64,000 nt of DNA from assembly GCA_019671005.1 (NCBI GenBank), contig CM033732.1, forward strand, positions 8,340,886 to 8,404,885, in the 5' to 3' direction. Under the pieces are notes generated by a model that was given only the letters and a program-made list of their open reading frames with translations, was not told where the DNA came from and did no database searches. Made by a program: the position numbers and the translations under genes. The first letter of the stretch is position 1, and each line of letters opens with the position of its first letter. The stretch comes from Hibiscus mutabilis (lineage: Eukaryota; Streptophyta; Magnoliopsida; Malvales; Malvaceae). This document shows, in pieces, positions 1 through 11,170 of the stretch.

Positions 1-2991
1 ATATTTTTTATATATGAATGTTAATAATATAAATATAAGGTAGTGTGTGCATGTATATTATAAGCTATGTATGTATACGTATTAATGGTGTATGTGTGTC
101 GCGTATGTATCTATAGAGTACGAACGTATTTGTTTAATGTGTGTAGAGGTTATGTTAATTATGTGTATGATTATATATATGTATGTTAGTATGTTACATT
201 AATGTTTGCATGTGTATTCGTATGTTACATTTATATGGGTGTGCACGTGTACGTATGTAATGTCGTATTATTATTATTATCATTATTATTATTATTATTA
301 TTGGACTAATGTAAAATAAAATCTAAAATATAAAACCCAAATATTATAATAACAGTCAAAGTCCATATTATTACAAGATATATATATATGTAATTTACAA
401 GGCCCATTTTCGGCCAGCCCAATCCCATCTAATTAACCCTAAAACCCTATATGATATCTAATATCATTTTATTTTTTGCAGCAGTTGAAGGAGGGCCATT
501 GGATCAAATTCAGAACCAACGGCCACGATCAACCTTGGGAGAGCTGTCCAGCGCGTGAAACACACTTCCAGGACATCCTCTGCCACGTGTCGTCATCTCC
601 AGCAAACACCACGCATTTCAAGGCTCGATCTAGGCCGCACATTCCTCATGTAATCACAGCCGTTGGATCAGATCTAATCCAACGGCCGTGAGTAAATCCA
701 GTCGAAGATGATGCTGCCACACTCTCTCCACGCCGGCACCACTCCGCCGTACCATCAGTCCAACCACCAGACGTGCAAAAGAGGCAAAAGAACAGATTAT
801 CAACAACCAAATCTCAGAAAGATAATCTTTTTTATTTATTATTAGATCTACAAAAAGGAAAAAAGAGCACATATGTAAAGGGGGTTCGACCTTCTTTTGT
901 ACGGGGGTTTTTGTTTTTTGGAACCAGATCTAAAAATACACAAGAAATTCCAGAAAGGTAGTCTTTTTTTTTTCTTTTTTGCATGTTCATTCGAACCAAA
1001 ATCAATACAAAATATAAACAAAAAAGGGAAGAGTATACCTTTTAGGCTTCGACCGGTTACCTTGTACGGTGGCCGAGACTAGGATCTCCGATGAAAGGTC
1101 CCCACGCATCTATCTCTTTATCTTCTCCCTTATTCTGAACGTCGATCCACCTTTGAATCGGTGATAAGCCCACTCCTAGGGTGAATCGGTCGAGAGGAGA
1201 GATGTCGGGGTGGTGAAAAGGAGGTTTTTTTTTTCTTCCAAAAAGGCTTCGGGTTTTTCAGATCTAGGCAAATCGGAGTGTTTTCCCTAAAAAATAAGCA
1301 TACACCAGGGTTTTAGAGAGAGGGGAGAGTTTTTTCTGAAGCTAGTTTGAGTTCCACCACCGCCGGAGACGACATCGGCCATGGAAGGGGTGAACGGCGA
1401 TATCGAGTTGTTGAGAGAAAAAGAGGGGAGGGGCTGAATAATTTTTAGGTTTAGGTTTAATATTACCGGTTATAAAACAAATAATAACCTTTATATAGTT
1501 AAATGGTCTAATTACACGAAGGGTCCTTTTGTTTTTTCCCGCTTTTGCTTTCGACCATGGCACAATTGCGTTTTCAATCCCCGTTCTCTGTTGCCGCACG
1601 CTTTTGCATCCCCTTTTTCGTTTCAAATTAGCATCTGCATTTCATTTTCATTCAATTCAACCCCGAAATTAAGTTAGATCAGATTATAAATGGCATAAAT
1701 ACCTTCGCAGTCCTTCCGTGTTTTTGTTTCTTACACTTTGAGCTTGCCGCATGGGTTTATTACTCGATAGGTCCTTTGGAGTTTAATTCAGTTTTTAATC
1801 AAGTCCTTAATTATGTCTTTAACTATTTAATTTCTGTTTTTAGGTTTTGTTTCTTTTCCATTTTAGCCCTTCTGATGCTTTAAACTTTTATATCTTTATT
1901 CCTTTTATCTATTTTAGTGTATTGTGTTGCACATCATATTTACATATGTTTCATTTACGCCTAGTCTATTTATGTTTTATAGTGTATTATATCATTTTAT
2001 GTGCTTTAATTTGATCGTTCGTATTACATATGTCTTTGTTGTTATATTTAACTTAATGTGCATATCATGTTTACATGTTAGCTTATTATGGTCATTTTGT
2101 ACGGTGTGATTGGTCTCATAAACACCATGTTTTTATGTCCATTTCGCTTTTTTTGTAGGTTACTTGATAGTATGATATTATTTGTTATATGTAATGTCTT
2201 TGTAGTTATTTTTACATACTAATTATGTCATTGATAAGGGTTTTAGTGTATTTTTGTGGTATTGTTGACTTGTTAATTTCGTACCCTTCTTAGGTCTATG
2301 CCATGCATATTATAGTTGTGGTTCATTTTAATGTGTTTAAGCATGTTAAAATTAATTAGTCTAATTTTGGAAGCAAGCATTTTCTTGTTCATATTTTGTT
2401 TTATTTTGTTTTATCATCATGAAATGTTATGTTCATGCATTTTAATCGTTTTTGTTTTATATTATAGTATTTGGGTTTTAATGTTACGTCGTTATGAATG
2501 TTTGTTTATGTTTTTTTATGTGTTCTAAGATTGCATAATGATATAAATTGTCAATGCGGTGCCCTTTTATCCGAGCGTAAACGGGGCCAGTATCAGGCGT
2601 AGTGATAGTGGTTGGGCGTTTATTCTCGGATAACGGGGCCCTTAAAATTTATTCGCAATTATGACCGAATTTTAAAATAATCGTCACTTTAATCCGGAAA
2701 ATCCAATATTAATAAAGCGGTAATTATTAAAGTACCAGTTTTGGGCGGTGTGGGGGTGCTAATCCTTCCCCATCCGTAACCGACTCTCGAACCCAATCTT
2801 TTTGAATCTCTGGTTTTATGGTGTCCGGCCTACCTAAGTGGCCGGTGGCGACTCCATTTTTTTAATGCGGTTTTTTAAAACCCACGGAATAAATATTTTA
2901 ATATCCAAAAAAGAATCACAAACACCTTTCAAAAGCACCCTTCGAAAAATCCTCGTTTTTATTTTAGCGAAAAAAAAAAGACATCGCTACA
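1..2991 (+). mobile_element. Long Gypsy LTR (LTR1), left end cut by window edge
   Basis: The stretch aligns in inverted orientation with 55054-57544 through its whole length: the AT-rich start, an (ATT)n microsatellite near 270-300, a GC-richer promoter-like middle, a block with ATCCGAGCGTAAACGGGGCC near 2570, and the terminal block ending in CGCTACA at 2991. By that comparison about 70 bases of its 5' end lie left of the window. It is either a solo LTR or the 3' LTR of an element lying to the left, because no matching internal region follows it. Short reading frames inside it (476-1082, 1924-2528) look like chance. The 3' boundary is well supported by LTR2; lineage is inferred from the Tat-like pol beside LTR2. 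Confidence 0.85.
655..690. repeat. 36-bp near-perfect palindrome in LTR1
   Basis: Two 14-base arms (CACAGCCGTTGGAT and ATCCAACGGCCGTG, one mismatch) flank an 8-base centre. The same palindrome is present in LTR2 at 56776-56810, where the arms are perfect. It sits in the GC-richer part of the LTR, a likely promoter region, so a protein-binding or hairpin role is possible but not shown. Confidence 0.75.
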
Positions 2992-2997
2992 TTGTGG

Positions 2998-3134
2998 TTT
3001 TCTTAAACCCTTTGATGTGATTTTGTTTTGTTGTTGAACAATGTAACTGGATTATGAATTTTGTTTGTTTGTTATGATTTTCTTAAACCCTTTGATGTGA
3101 TTTTGTTTGTTGTTGAACAATGTAACTGGTTATT
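2998..3134. repeat. 80-bp period tandem duplication
   Basis: The string TTTTCTTAAACCCTTTGATG and its following 35 or so bases recur exactly 80 bases later (2998 and 3078), with a small length change in the T/G run. It lies directly outside the end of LTR1. No coding content is seen. Confidence 0.8.
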
Positions 3135-3481
3135 AAGGTCATTTGGCAATACCATTCTCTTGGTTTTTTTACCTTATTGTATTATGAATTTTAATATTTT
3201 TTATTATATATATTAAAATTTATTTTATATTTGCCGTACATTTACCGTACCCGTAGCTGTAATTTTTAAAATTGCCATTTTTCGTCCATCCGTGCAACTT
3301 AGCTAGATGGTGACACTCGACCCTGTTACCATAGATTTTGCGAGTTTAACTTTTGAGTTTAAGTTGGAAAACAAAAAACATTGCTGGCAAGGTAAGAACT
3401 ACCGAGGGCCGCAACTGGTGCACTTTCAGGCACTGAGAAGAATGTGACACTCAAGCGATAACCGAATTTTACCAGTTGTAA

Positions 3482-4590
3482 GTGGATGAAGTTGCCCCGC
3501 CCATGGAAACTACTGATCAAGGGAAATTGAGGAAGTTACTCACTGAATTTCAAGATGTTTTTGCCCTACCCACAGGTTTACCCCTAACTCGAGAGATCGA
3601 TCATATCCTCCATTTAAAACCTGGTGCCAAGCCCGTAAACATGAAACCGTACCGTTATCCCTATTTTTAGAAGGAAGAGATTGAGAAACAAGTCTAGCAG
3701 ATGCTATCAACATAAATGATTCGGGGAAGCAACAGCCCCTACTTGTCTCTAGTGTTACTGGTCAAAAAGAAGGACGCCACTTAGAGGTTTTGTGTCGACT
3801 ACCACGCCCTTAACGCGATCATAGTAAAAGATAAGTTTTTTATTCCCACAGTTGATGAGCTCTTTGATGAATTAAGAGGGGCTGTGTGGTTCTCTAAACT
3901 TGATCTATTGGCAGGTTACCATCAAATATGAATCAGAAAAGATGATGTACATAAGACAACCTTTTGGACTCGCGATAGACACTACGAGTTTCGCGTCATG
4001 CCGTTTGGATTAACCAACGCTCCTTTGACCTTCCAAGCCATCATTAATGAAATTTTCAAACCATTCTTGCGAAGGTTCATGCTGATCTTTTTGGATGATA
4101 TTTTAGTATACAGTAAGGACTGGCATGAGCACTTGGGGCATTTGTGTGAGGTTTTGCAAGTGCTGTGAGGCAACCAATTAGTGGGAAAGCGTTTAAAATG
4201 CACCTTTGAGAGAGATTGAGTGGAATATCTGGGACATGTGGTGTCTAGGGAAGGACTAACAATGGATTAAAAATATTAAAATAATTCGATCTTGGCCTAC
4301 ACCGAGAAATATCAAAGGGGTGAGGGGATTTTTGGGAATAGTTGGGTATTACCTATGATTCATTAAGGGTTTCACCATGATTGTTGTACCATTACCTGAT
4401 CTGCTCAAGAAATAAAAAGAGTTCGAATAAAGCCAAATAGCTCAAGGGACTTTCAGCAATTGAAGGAGAGGTTGTGTAATGCTCATGTTCTCATACTACC
4501 TAGATTTAGCGAGACCTTCGTTGTAGAAACTGATACTTCAGGAGTGGGAATCAGTATCGTGTTAATGCTAAAAAAAGATTAGAGAAAATA
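3482..4590 (+). pseudogene. Degenerate Ty3/Gypsy reverse transcriptase fragment
   Basis: The first frame (3482-3670) reads like the linker before RT in chromovirus-type Gypsy polyproteins, including EFQDVFALPTGLP and KPGAKPVNMKPYRYP. After a stop at 3668, further RT blocks appear in other frames: a VLLVKKK-like block, FCVDYRALN-like residues, a DELFDELRG-like block with FSKLDL and AGYHQ, then a VMPFGLTNAP-like block and a FLDDILVYS-like catalytic box near 4090-4115. Frames shift and several stops are present, so it is dead. It is a different lineage from the Tat-like element at the right edge. No LTRs of its own are recognised. Confidence 0.85.
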
Positions 4591-5650
4591 GTATTAGATG
4601 ATGGCATATGGATTGCTTGAACAAATTTTTTTTTGGTAATTTTATTAGTAAAAATTTTATTCGCTTAAACAACGGAGCATTTATATGGAATTATTACTAT
4701 ATGTTATTATTTTGTTTTGTTATATGTTGTATAATTTTTTTTGAAAAGGACTCAAATCTAATATTTTGCCTAGGGCCCCAAAAAGATCAGGATTGGGGCT
4801 GGTGTACGTGAAAGAAGAATGCCCACATCCCTAACTGATTTTGTCCTGTAATAGTTTTCCTTAGCCTATATGAGTTGGCTGTATTTCTTTTTGCGTTTTA
4901 TCAATCAAGTAATACGAAAATCCTTCTCTCTTAAACTTCTGTTTCTTCTTCCTCCCTCATTCTTTGAATTTCTGAGTTCTTATCAAGCAAGTTCATAACA
5001 AACACATAATTTGTGAACCTTCATTCAACCGTTTGTGAAAAATGCTTGTATCACGTATGTTGTGCTTCAGGCTTTGTGTAATAAGAATTTTAATTCTATA
5101 TCTAACTTATGTGGGATTCAATTTCAAGTTTTGAAAAAAATGTATCTTCTGTGAGAAATTAAATAAAACGACTTTCTTCCCCATAACATAAGAGTGGATT
5201 TCCTTTATTTTTTTATCGACATCGTTGTCTGATGGCATTGCAATAGGATGCTTGATAGCTCTCTGAATAGCATGTTTTTCTCCTTTATTTATGGATTAAT
5301 TTGTCCCCACATCAGTATTTTATGCATTCATTTTTTGTATTTTTCGTCTATTATTTGCATTTTGTTTAACTCAAGTCATATTTGCTCTTTATATGCATCT
5401 TTCTAACTTTTTGATGCTTTGTCGTTGTATTATTAATATCCCTGTAGAGAATGTTTCATCATTGCAGCCAGGTTCGGCACTGTAGTAGCCAGCTATCCAG
5501 ATCGCTGGGGATAAGAACGAATATGCCAGCTGTATAATCTGTTACAACAGATTTAATACGGGAGTCTTTCACACAATTCACTTAAAAGACATGTGTCCTT
5601 ATCACAGCAACCTATAAAATGATATTTTTGGAGGAGAGAGAAATACACTA
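4591..5650. other. Intergenic, no gene recognised
   Basis: AT-rich sequence downstream of the Gypsy RT relic. It may include decayed 3' parts of that element, but no LTR, terminal repeats or conserved reading frame could be recognised. Confidence 0.5.
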
Positions 5651-6094
5651 AGCGGATCCCACATTAGCACCAAGGCGTTGGTCTCTAACTAGAAAAGTAA
5701 ATGCTTGAGCTTGAGAAGGTTCTGGTCCAGTAGGCCCGTAAAACTCACTAGGATAAGCTGTATTATTGAACCAGACAAAGCAACAAGCAATGAAACCAAA
5801 AACAGATAAAGCACCTAAACTATAGGACAAGTAAGCCTCTCCCGACCATACAAGTGCACGGCGAGCCCATGCAAAAGGTTTGGTTAAGATATGCCAGATT
5901 CCACCAAATATACAAATGGAACCTAACCATACGTGTCCTCCAAGTATATCTTCCAAATCGTCCACACTAACAATCCATCCTTCGCCCCCAAAGGGAGATT
6001 TTAGTAAATAATCAAATATAACACTTGGGCTAAGAGTCAAGTTAGTAATTTTTCTTACATCTCCCACTCCCGGAGCCCAGCTATCGTATACAAA
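5651..6094 (-). pseudogene. psbC: Plastid psbC fragment (nuclear plastid insertion)
   Basis: The minus strand encodes an uninterrupted middle part of the photosystem II CP43 protein: GDVRKITNLTLSPSVIF, then SPFGGEGWIVSVDDLEDI, HVWLGSICI, WHILTKPFAWARRALVWSGE and QAQAFTFLVRDQRLGANVGSA, followed by a stop where the plastid gene continues. Upstream of residue MGD the reading continues as VYDSWAPG, also psbC-like. About 148 of some 460-470 codons are present. Several substitutions from the usual plastid protein (for example D for G before YLL, and P for A in GPEPSQ) suggest the insert is not recent. It is a NUPT, not a functional gene. The flanks are not recognisably plastid. Confidence 0.95.
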
Positions 6095-7344
6095 GTTGGA
6101 TTATCATTCTCTATCATCATTAACCCTTTTGAAGCTCCTCTCATGGCCGCTTAAGCCTACCTTCTGGAGAACTAAGGCGAGAAGAGGCAAAATCCTTTGT
6201 GGAAACGAAGATCCATGTGCCAGAACAAGGGGAAATGTGTAGATTCTCTATGAAGCTCACTAGGAATAGAGGTTTCATTGGAGTTTATATATTTCTTTGT
6301 TGATTGACGATGATTTACTCTTTAGCTTGGTTTTGAACTTGATTTATCTTGGATTTTAAGTTTAGTATATCCTTATTAGCTTTCTTCTTATTTCAATTGT
6401 TGGATTTGAGCTTTATTTGCATGAGAATGTTTAGCATAATTGCTGACATTGAGAGATGCAGTGACAGTTCAGATTAACAAGCCATTAGAACGAAAGTTGG
6501 ATGATGATACAATGAGAGTTGATCTACTTGTTTGAGGATGAGTAGTTTTGATGAACAACGAAAGTTGTGGTTAATCTACATATTTGAGTCATCGATTGAG
6601 AGTTGAATGTAAGTCAGCAAGCAAGCTTATTATTTTATTTGTAAAATGAATCATCTTATGTTGTTGCCTTGTTGCACATGGTAATCTGTTGAGTTAAGCT
6701 AAGGGGATCCAATTCTTTAATTGAAATTTCTTCTACCCTCGTTAAGTTGTTCTTTTTGCTTTCACATCTACCTTATATTCAATCTTTTTATTCTTTCTTT
6801 ACAGTTCCAATTACACTTACAATCCTTTGATTTTCAGAATTGCTTCCAACGGCATATGATTACAACTAAATACATATTCTCGTGGGATCAATATCTAACA
6901 TGATCTACCTATTAATTATACTTACATTGGTAGTGTACGCTTACACAGCTCGTGTGACGTTAATTAAACGATCAATGCTCTGACTAAATTTTGTTGTGTT
7001 CAATATCGTGTGATTGAACACAAAATTTTAAATTTGAATTTAATTGAGATATTATTTCTTGTAAAACATTATTTAATTACTGTTTAATTCACGAGGACCA
7101 AATTATTATATAAATAAAATATAAATGGCAAGGCAAATAATAATAATAATAATAAAAAAGGCCGTTGCATCTCAATCAGATCCCGTTTGTCTGCGAAACT
7201 AACATGGTGGGAGCGCATTTTTCCAGATAATCCCCAATCCTTTTACAAGCAGTAGTACTAATAATAATGTTGTTATGCAAACAATTAAAAAAATGCCCAA
7301 TCCCCCTTCACCTTCTTCTCTGCCCCCTAACCTAACGGCTATTT
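6095..7344. other. Intergenic, no gene recognised
   Basis: AT-rich sequence between the plastid fragment and the promoter of the next gene, with a short (TAA)n run at 7138-7158. No conserved coding signal or clear terminal repeats were seen. Confidence 0.5.
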
Positions 7345-7367
7345 TGTATAAATTATTCAAACCCTAA
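7345..7367 (+). promoter_or_regulatory. TATA-like box and telo-box upstream of the 7500 gene
   Basis: TGTATAAATT near 7345-7354 is a plausible TATA box about 150 bases before the start codon. Just after it, AAACCCTAA (7359-7367) matches the plant telo-box, an element often found in promoters of genes active in dividing cells. The transcription start is not determined. Confidence 0.5.
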
Positions 7368-7499
7368 CCCCCAACGGTCCATTTCCATTCTCCCCCATAT
7401 CTGTTTGTCCACCAACCTACAAAAACTCTTGTCTATACCATTTATATTCTCCTTCCATTCCTCCCATCTAAACCACAAAATTCTCTCTCACTTCTAACA

Positions 7500-8984
7500 A
7501 TGGAAACTGCTACCGCTACTGCTACCGCTAATCCCAGTGATGCTCAAGTTCAACATGTAACTAAGAAGTCGTCTGATGAGCTGCTAAGGAAGTTCGCCGA
7601 TGATGATAAGGGGACGGCGTTTAGGAAAGAGTTAGGGGTAATGGCGGTGAAACGGCGAAAAAGGAGTGGATCGGGGAGGTCCAGAAGGGAATCGTCGGGT
7701 GGTCTCTGTGAAAGTCCTTCCAACAATGGCTTAGTGGAGCGGAAATGGCTTCTTCCTCCGGCGGCGACACGGCGGTCCAGTTTGCTTAAACAGCTGGGGA
7801 TGGGGAGATCGCAGTTAAGAGGCAGGGAAATTAGGAACAAGTCCGTCTTTGGCACCATTGAGAAGGTATGTAGCCTCTACATGTATAATATGTTTTTCGT
7901 TGAACAGTAAAATCTATATGTATACAACTATAGATAGTGTGGATTACGGTAGGATTTGTTATTGATTTAAGGGAGGTCAAAATATGTTGCGAGTCCTTAA
8001 ATTCTGACAAAGTTCGAAATTTAATCCCTATACTTTAATAAAATAAATAAATAAATTTCCTTTTTTTTATTTATTTGAAAATAATAATCTAATTCTTGAT
8101 GCCCGTTAATAACATGTCAAAATTTTCAACTAGGCATATTATGATACTTTGTTAAATTAATAGCGTCGACTAAGATTTTTAGATAAAAAAGATTTATTTT
8201 TTTAAAAAAAATATAGGGATTAAATCTCATACTTTACTAAGTACTTCTAAAAGATAATCAAACTAATTATGGGTTATCTCATAGTTTTTTTAATAGATGG
8301 ATTACCTCATAGTTATTGAATACCCTAACCAAATTTTTTCATTTCCTATTTTGTAAGTAAATATAGACCATATGAATTGAAATTTTCACCCATTTTCAGT
8401 GTCATTTTATAATTAAAGTTAGAGTTTATAAAATTATAGGTAGAATTTATTTTTTAAGGTTTATAATTTATTTTTTTAATATGAAGTGTAATAAAAGACA
8501 CCGAAAAAGGTAATTTTTTTTTATCTACACTATATGTATCTGGACTCTGGTGCTAATTAATCACATTTGAAGGTAACATGGTTCCATATGCTATGACGTA
8601 ATGAATTTTGTCATTATTCGTCCGTTTTCAACATCTGACTTTTTTGGGGTAACGGAACATATATAGTGCGGGAGGATTTCTCCCGAATCATGTTTGACAT
8701 AATAGTATTTTTGGTTATTTTCAATTTAAATATTAGTTAAGTATAACTTTTGTCTTTTCGAATTTTTATTTAAAAATTTAATAGATTTTTAGTTTTTTTA
8801 ATATTTAATCTTAATTCCGTACATGGAGCCTGGATGTTTGTCCTTTCCCTATTCCCGTGTTTCTTAATACATTTTGTTAATTTGGTGCATGCAGACATGG
8901 CGTAAAACGATAGGAGGAGCATCTAGAGTTTTCATGGAGAAACATTACAACAGGCATAGGCGTTTGATCAATGATGTTGTGTAG
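7500..8984 (+). CDS. Small basic plant protein, unrecognised, two exons
   Basis: Exons 7500-7865 and 8895-8984 join in phase 0 to give 151 residues. The donor is AAG|GTATG and the acceptor GCAG|ACATGG after a 1029-bp AT-rich intron. The start sits in a good context (AACAATGGA). The protein opens with an Ala/Thr-rich stretch, has SSDELLRKFADDD near residue 25, a basic cluster KRRKRSGSGRSRR near 51-63, a segment LLPPAATRRSSLLKQLG, and ends in TWRKTIGGASRVFMEKHYN plus a short basic tail. The basic cluster could be a nuclear localisation signal. There is no signal peptide or membrane segment. The first-exon frame is open without the intron only as far as about 7910. I do not know its function. 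No lesion is seen, so it is probably a working gene. Confidence 0.8.
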
Positions 8985-9140
8985 TCTAGCAGTCTTTTTA
9001 ACATTCATTGGCTCTGCAATTTGTATGTCGCCAATCATCAAACCATATGTATTACACTATTACTTCCTCTGATTTTATTCATTCATTTATGTTATTAACC
9101 ACCGGAAGATGAGTGAGTCTAACGTGCGGCATGTCTAGAG

Positions 9141-10188
9141 TATGGATGGTAACGAGGCGGGATGGGACGGGTTTTTTGTAGCCCCAAACCTGCCCCAATC
9201 TATAAACTCTCAAACTCGATCCCGCCCAACATATAAACCCCTAAACTCGACCCGACCCAAATTTTTTTTAAAATTTTAATCTTCGTCGATGATAATTATT
9301 AGATCCGATCAATCCATTATCACAATCACAAAATGTGGTTTCAATGGACTTTAAACTTATATAAAAAAATAAAATAAAACCAATTTTAAATTACTCACAT
9401 GAAAAGTTACATATTTAAAAGAATAAACTTGAACCATTGACCGTCAAAATCAGATATATTAAAACTTGAACGATAGCTAACAAAAATTTACGATAAGCAC
9501 AAACCCAAAAAATAGCTTAAAAACCATAAAAAAGTTTATACATAGTGGTGTTTTTATAAATATAATAAAAAATACAAGTATATAATTAAAAATATACTGT
9601 GGCAGGGCGGGGAATTTCTAGCATATACCCAAACCTGCCCGCCCCAACTCGATGCTTTCTAAAACTCACCTCGCCCTGATCCCCGAAATTGAAGAAAAAA
9701 AATACCATGTCAGGTCCGGCACACCGGGTCGGGGTCGCCCTGATCCATTATCACAATCACAAAATGTGGTTTCAATGGACTTTAAACTTATATAAAAAAA
9801 TAAAATAAAACCAATTTTAAATTACTCACATGAAAAGTTACATATTTAAAAGAATAAACTTGAACCATTGACCGTCAAAATCAGATATATTAAAACTTGA
9901 ACGATAGCTAACAAAAATTTACGATAAGCACAAACCCAAAAAATAGCTTAAAAACCACAAAAAAGTTTATACATAGTGGTGTTTTTATAAATATAATAAA
10001 AAATACAAGTATATAATTAAAAATATACTGTGGCAGGGCGGGGAATTTCTAGCATATACCCAAACCTGCCCGCCCCAACTCGATGCTTTCTAAAACTCAC
10101 CTCGCCCTGATCCCCGAAATTGAAGAAAAAAAAATACCATGTCAGGTCCGGCACACCGGGTCGGGGTCGGATAATTTTGTTATCCCTA
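9141..10188. mobile_element. Non-autonomous hAT-type element with 8-bp target duplication
   Basis: The element is bounded by perfect 8-bp direct repeats GTCTAGAG (9133-9140 and 10189-10196). Its ends are TATGGATGGTAAC on the left and, read inward from the right, TAGGGATAACAAA, short imperfect inverted repeats like those of common plant hAT MITEs. The 1048-bp body is AT-rich with GC-rich flanks (GGCGGGATGGGACGGG on the left, CGGGTCGGGGTCGG on the right). It has no coding capacity. An 8-bp duplication is the hallmark of hAT transposition; the transposase source is unknown. Confidence 0.85.
9313..10170. repeat. 431-bp tandem duplication inside the hAT element
   Basis: Two nearly identical copies (about 9313-9743 and 9744-10170) have a period of 431 bases. 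Only a handful of differences are visible, such as one A in an A-run and a T/C change near 9526/9957. The junction lies at GGGGTCGCCCTGATCC, so a GGTCG-rich sub-terminal segment was copied with it. Confidence 0.9.
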
Positions 10189-10511
10189 GTCTAGAGTGCG
10201 GCTAAAAGACGACAATTTTTGAAATTTGTCCACGAACTAAAAATGTTAAACTTTTTGATAACATTTTTTGTTACTTTTAAGTTTTTTTTGCAAGTATCAA
10301 AATTTATTTTGCAAGTATCGATACTTTATTCTAAACTGAAAATTTATAAAAAAAAAACTAAGTATCGATACTTACAAAATAAGTTTCGATACTTGTAAAA
10401 AAACTAAAAAAAATGACAATTAAAAATGTTATCAAAAAAACAATATTTTTAATTTATTGACAAATTTTAAAATTTATCGTCTTTAGCTGCATCATAGATA
10501 AGCCGCACTCT

Positions 10512-11170
10512 AATCCTACCCACAAAAAAGATATTATAGTATTCCCCAACAAAATTATGATTATAGTATTTGATATCCAGAGAGATTACAGAATTGATCA
10601 GACAGCACCCTCTGATTCAAAGTATGGCGGGGTCAATCCAAGGGTGATGCTGATACTGATCCGTATGATAATTTATTGCAAAAGCTGTTTGGGATGATTT
10701 TATACACGTTGACAAGCTTGTGACCAAATAAAGTCTCACATACACAATTCACATTGCCAAAGTTCGAAATTTTAATATATAATATGTGTAAAATAAAATT
10801 ATATAATCTTTTAAAAATTTAAATTTGAAAACATCTAAAACAGTGTACAGATATTTGTTACGAGCTCTATTCGTACCATCATTTGATGATCAAATCAAAT
10901 ATCTACAATTGTAATTCCTCTAATGGATTGGTCCCCAGCATTCATATCAGCGACCAACCAAAACTCACGCTAGCTACTCTAGACATCAATGTACTGTACC
11001 CCAATCCCTCATCTCCCAAGTATTCTTTTAGAAAGAAAAGAAAGAAAAGAAAGAAAAAAAAAAGCAGAGACTTTCCCTTTCATTTTTGTACGAACAACCA
11101 CAATAACTCAATGCCTAACATTTGCAGTCTTTCAAAATCTTAATTTCCCATTTTAGAAAACCAGTAAGAT
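10512..11170. other. Intergenic, upstream of the MTP relic
   Basis: AT-rich sequence with an A/G-rich tract at 11030-11065. It should contain the old promoter and leader of the MTP-like gene that begins at 11171, but no certain TATA box is assigned. Confidence 0.45.

Larger units (their letters stand above)
9121..10511. mobile_element. Foldback MITE split by a hAT-type insertion
   Basis: The right end, read on the minus strand from 10511, begins AGAGTGCGGCTTATCTATGA and continues GCAGCTAAAGACGAT. The left end at 9121 begins AACGTGCGGCATGTCTAGAG and, across the insert, continues TGCGGCTAAAAGACGAC at 10197. The two ends match as long terminal inverted repeats once 9141-10188 and one copy of the 8-bp duplication are removed. 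The original element is about 330 bp and mostly self-complementary, with GTATCGATACT-type palindromes at the centre (10315-10400). No target duplication of this outer element is evident, so superfamily is unknown. Confidence 0.75.

Noticed and set aside
476..1626. Short frames in LTR1, including 897-1082 and 1342-1626.
   Set aside because: They lie inside an LTR, are not kept as frames in LTR2 and resemble no protein.
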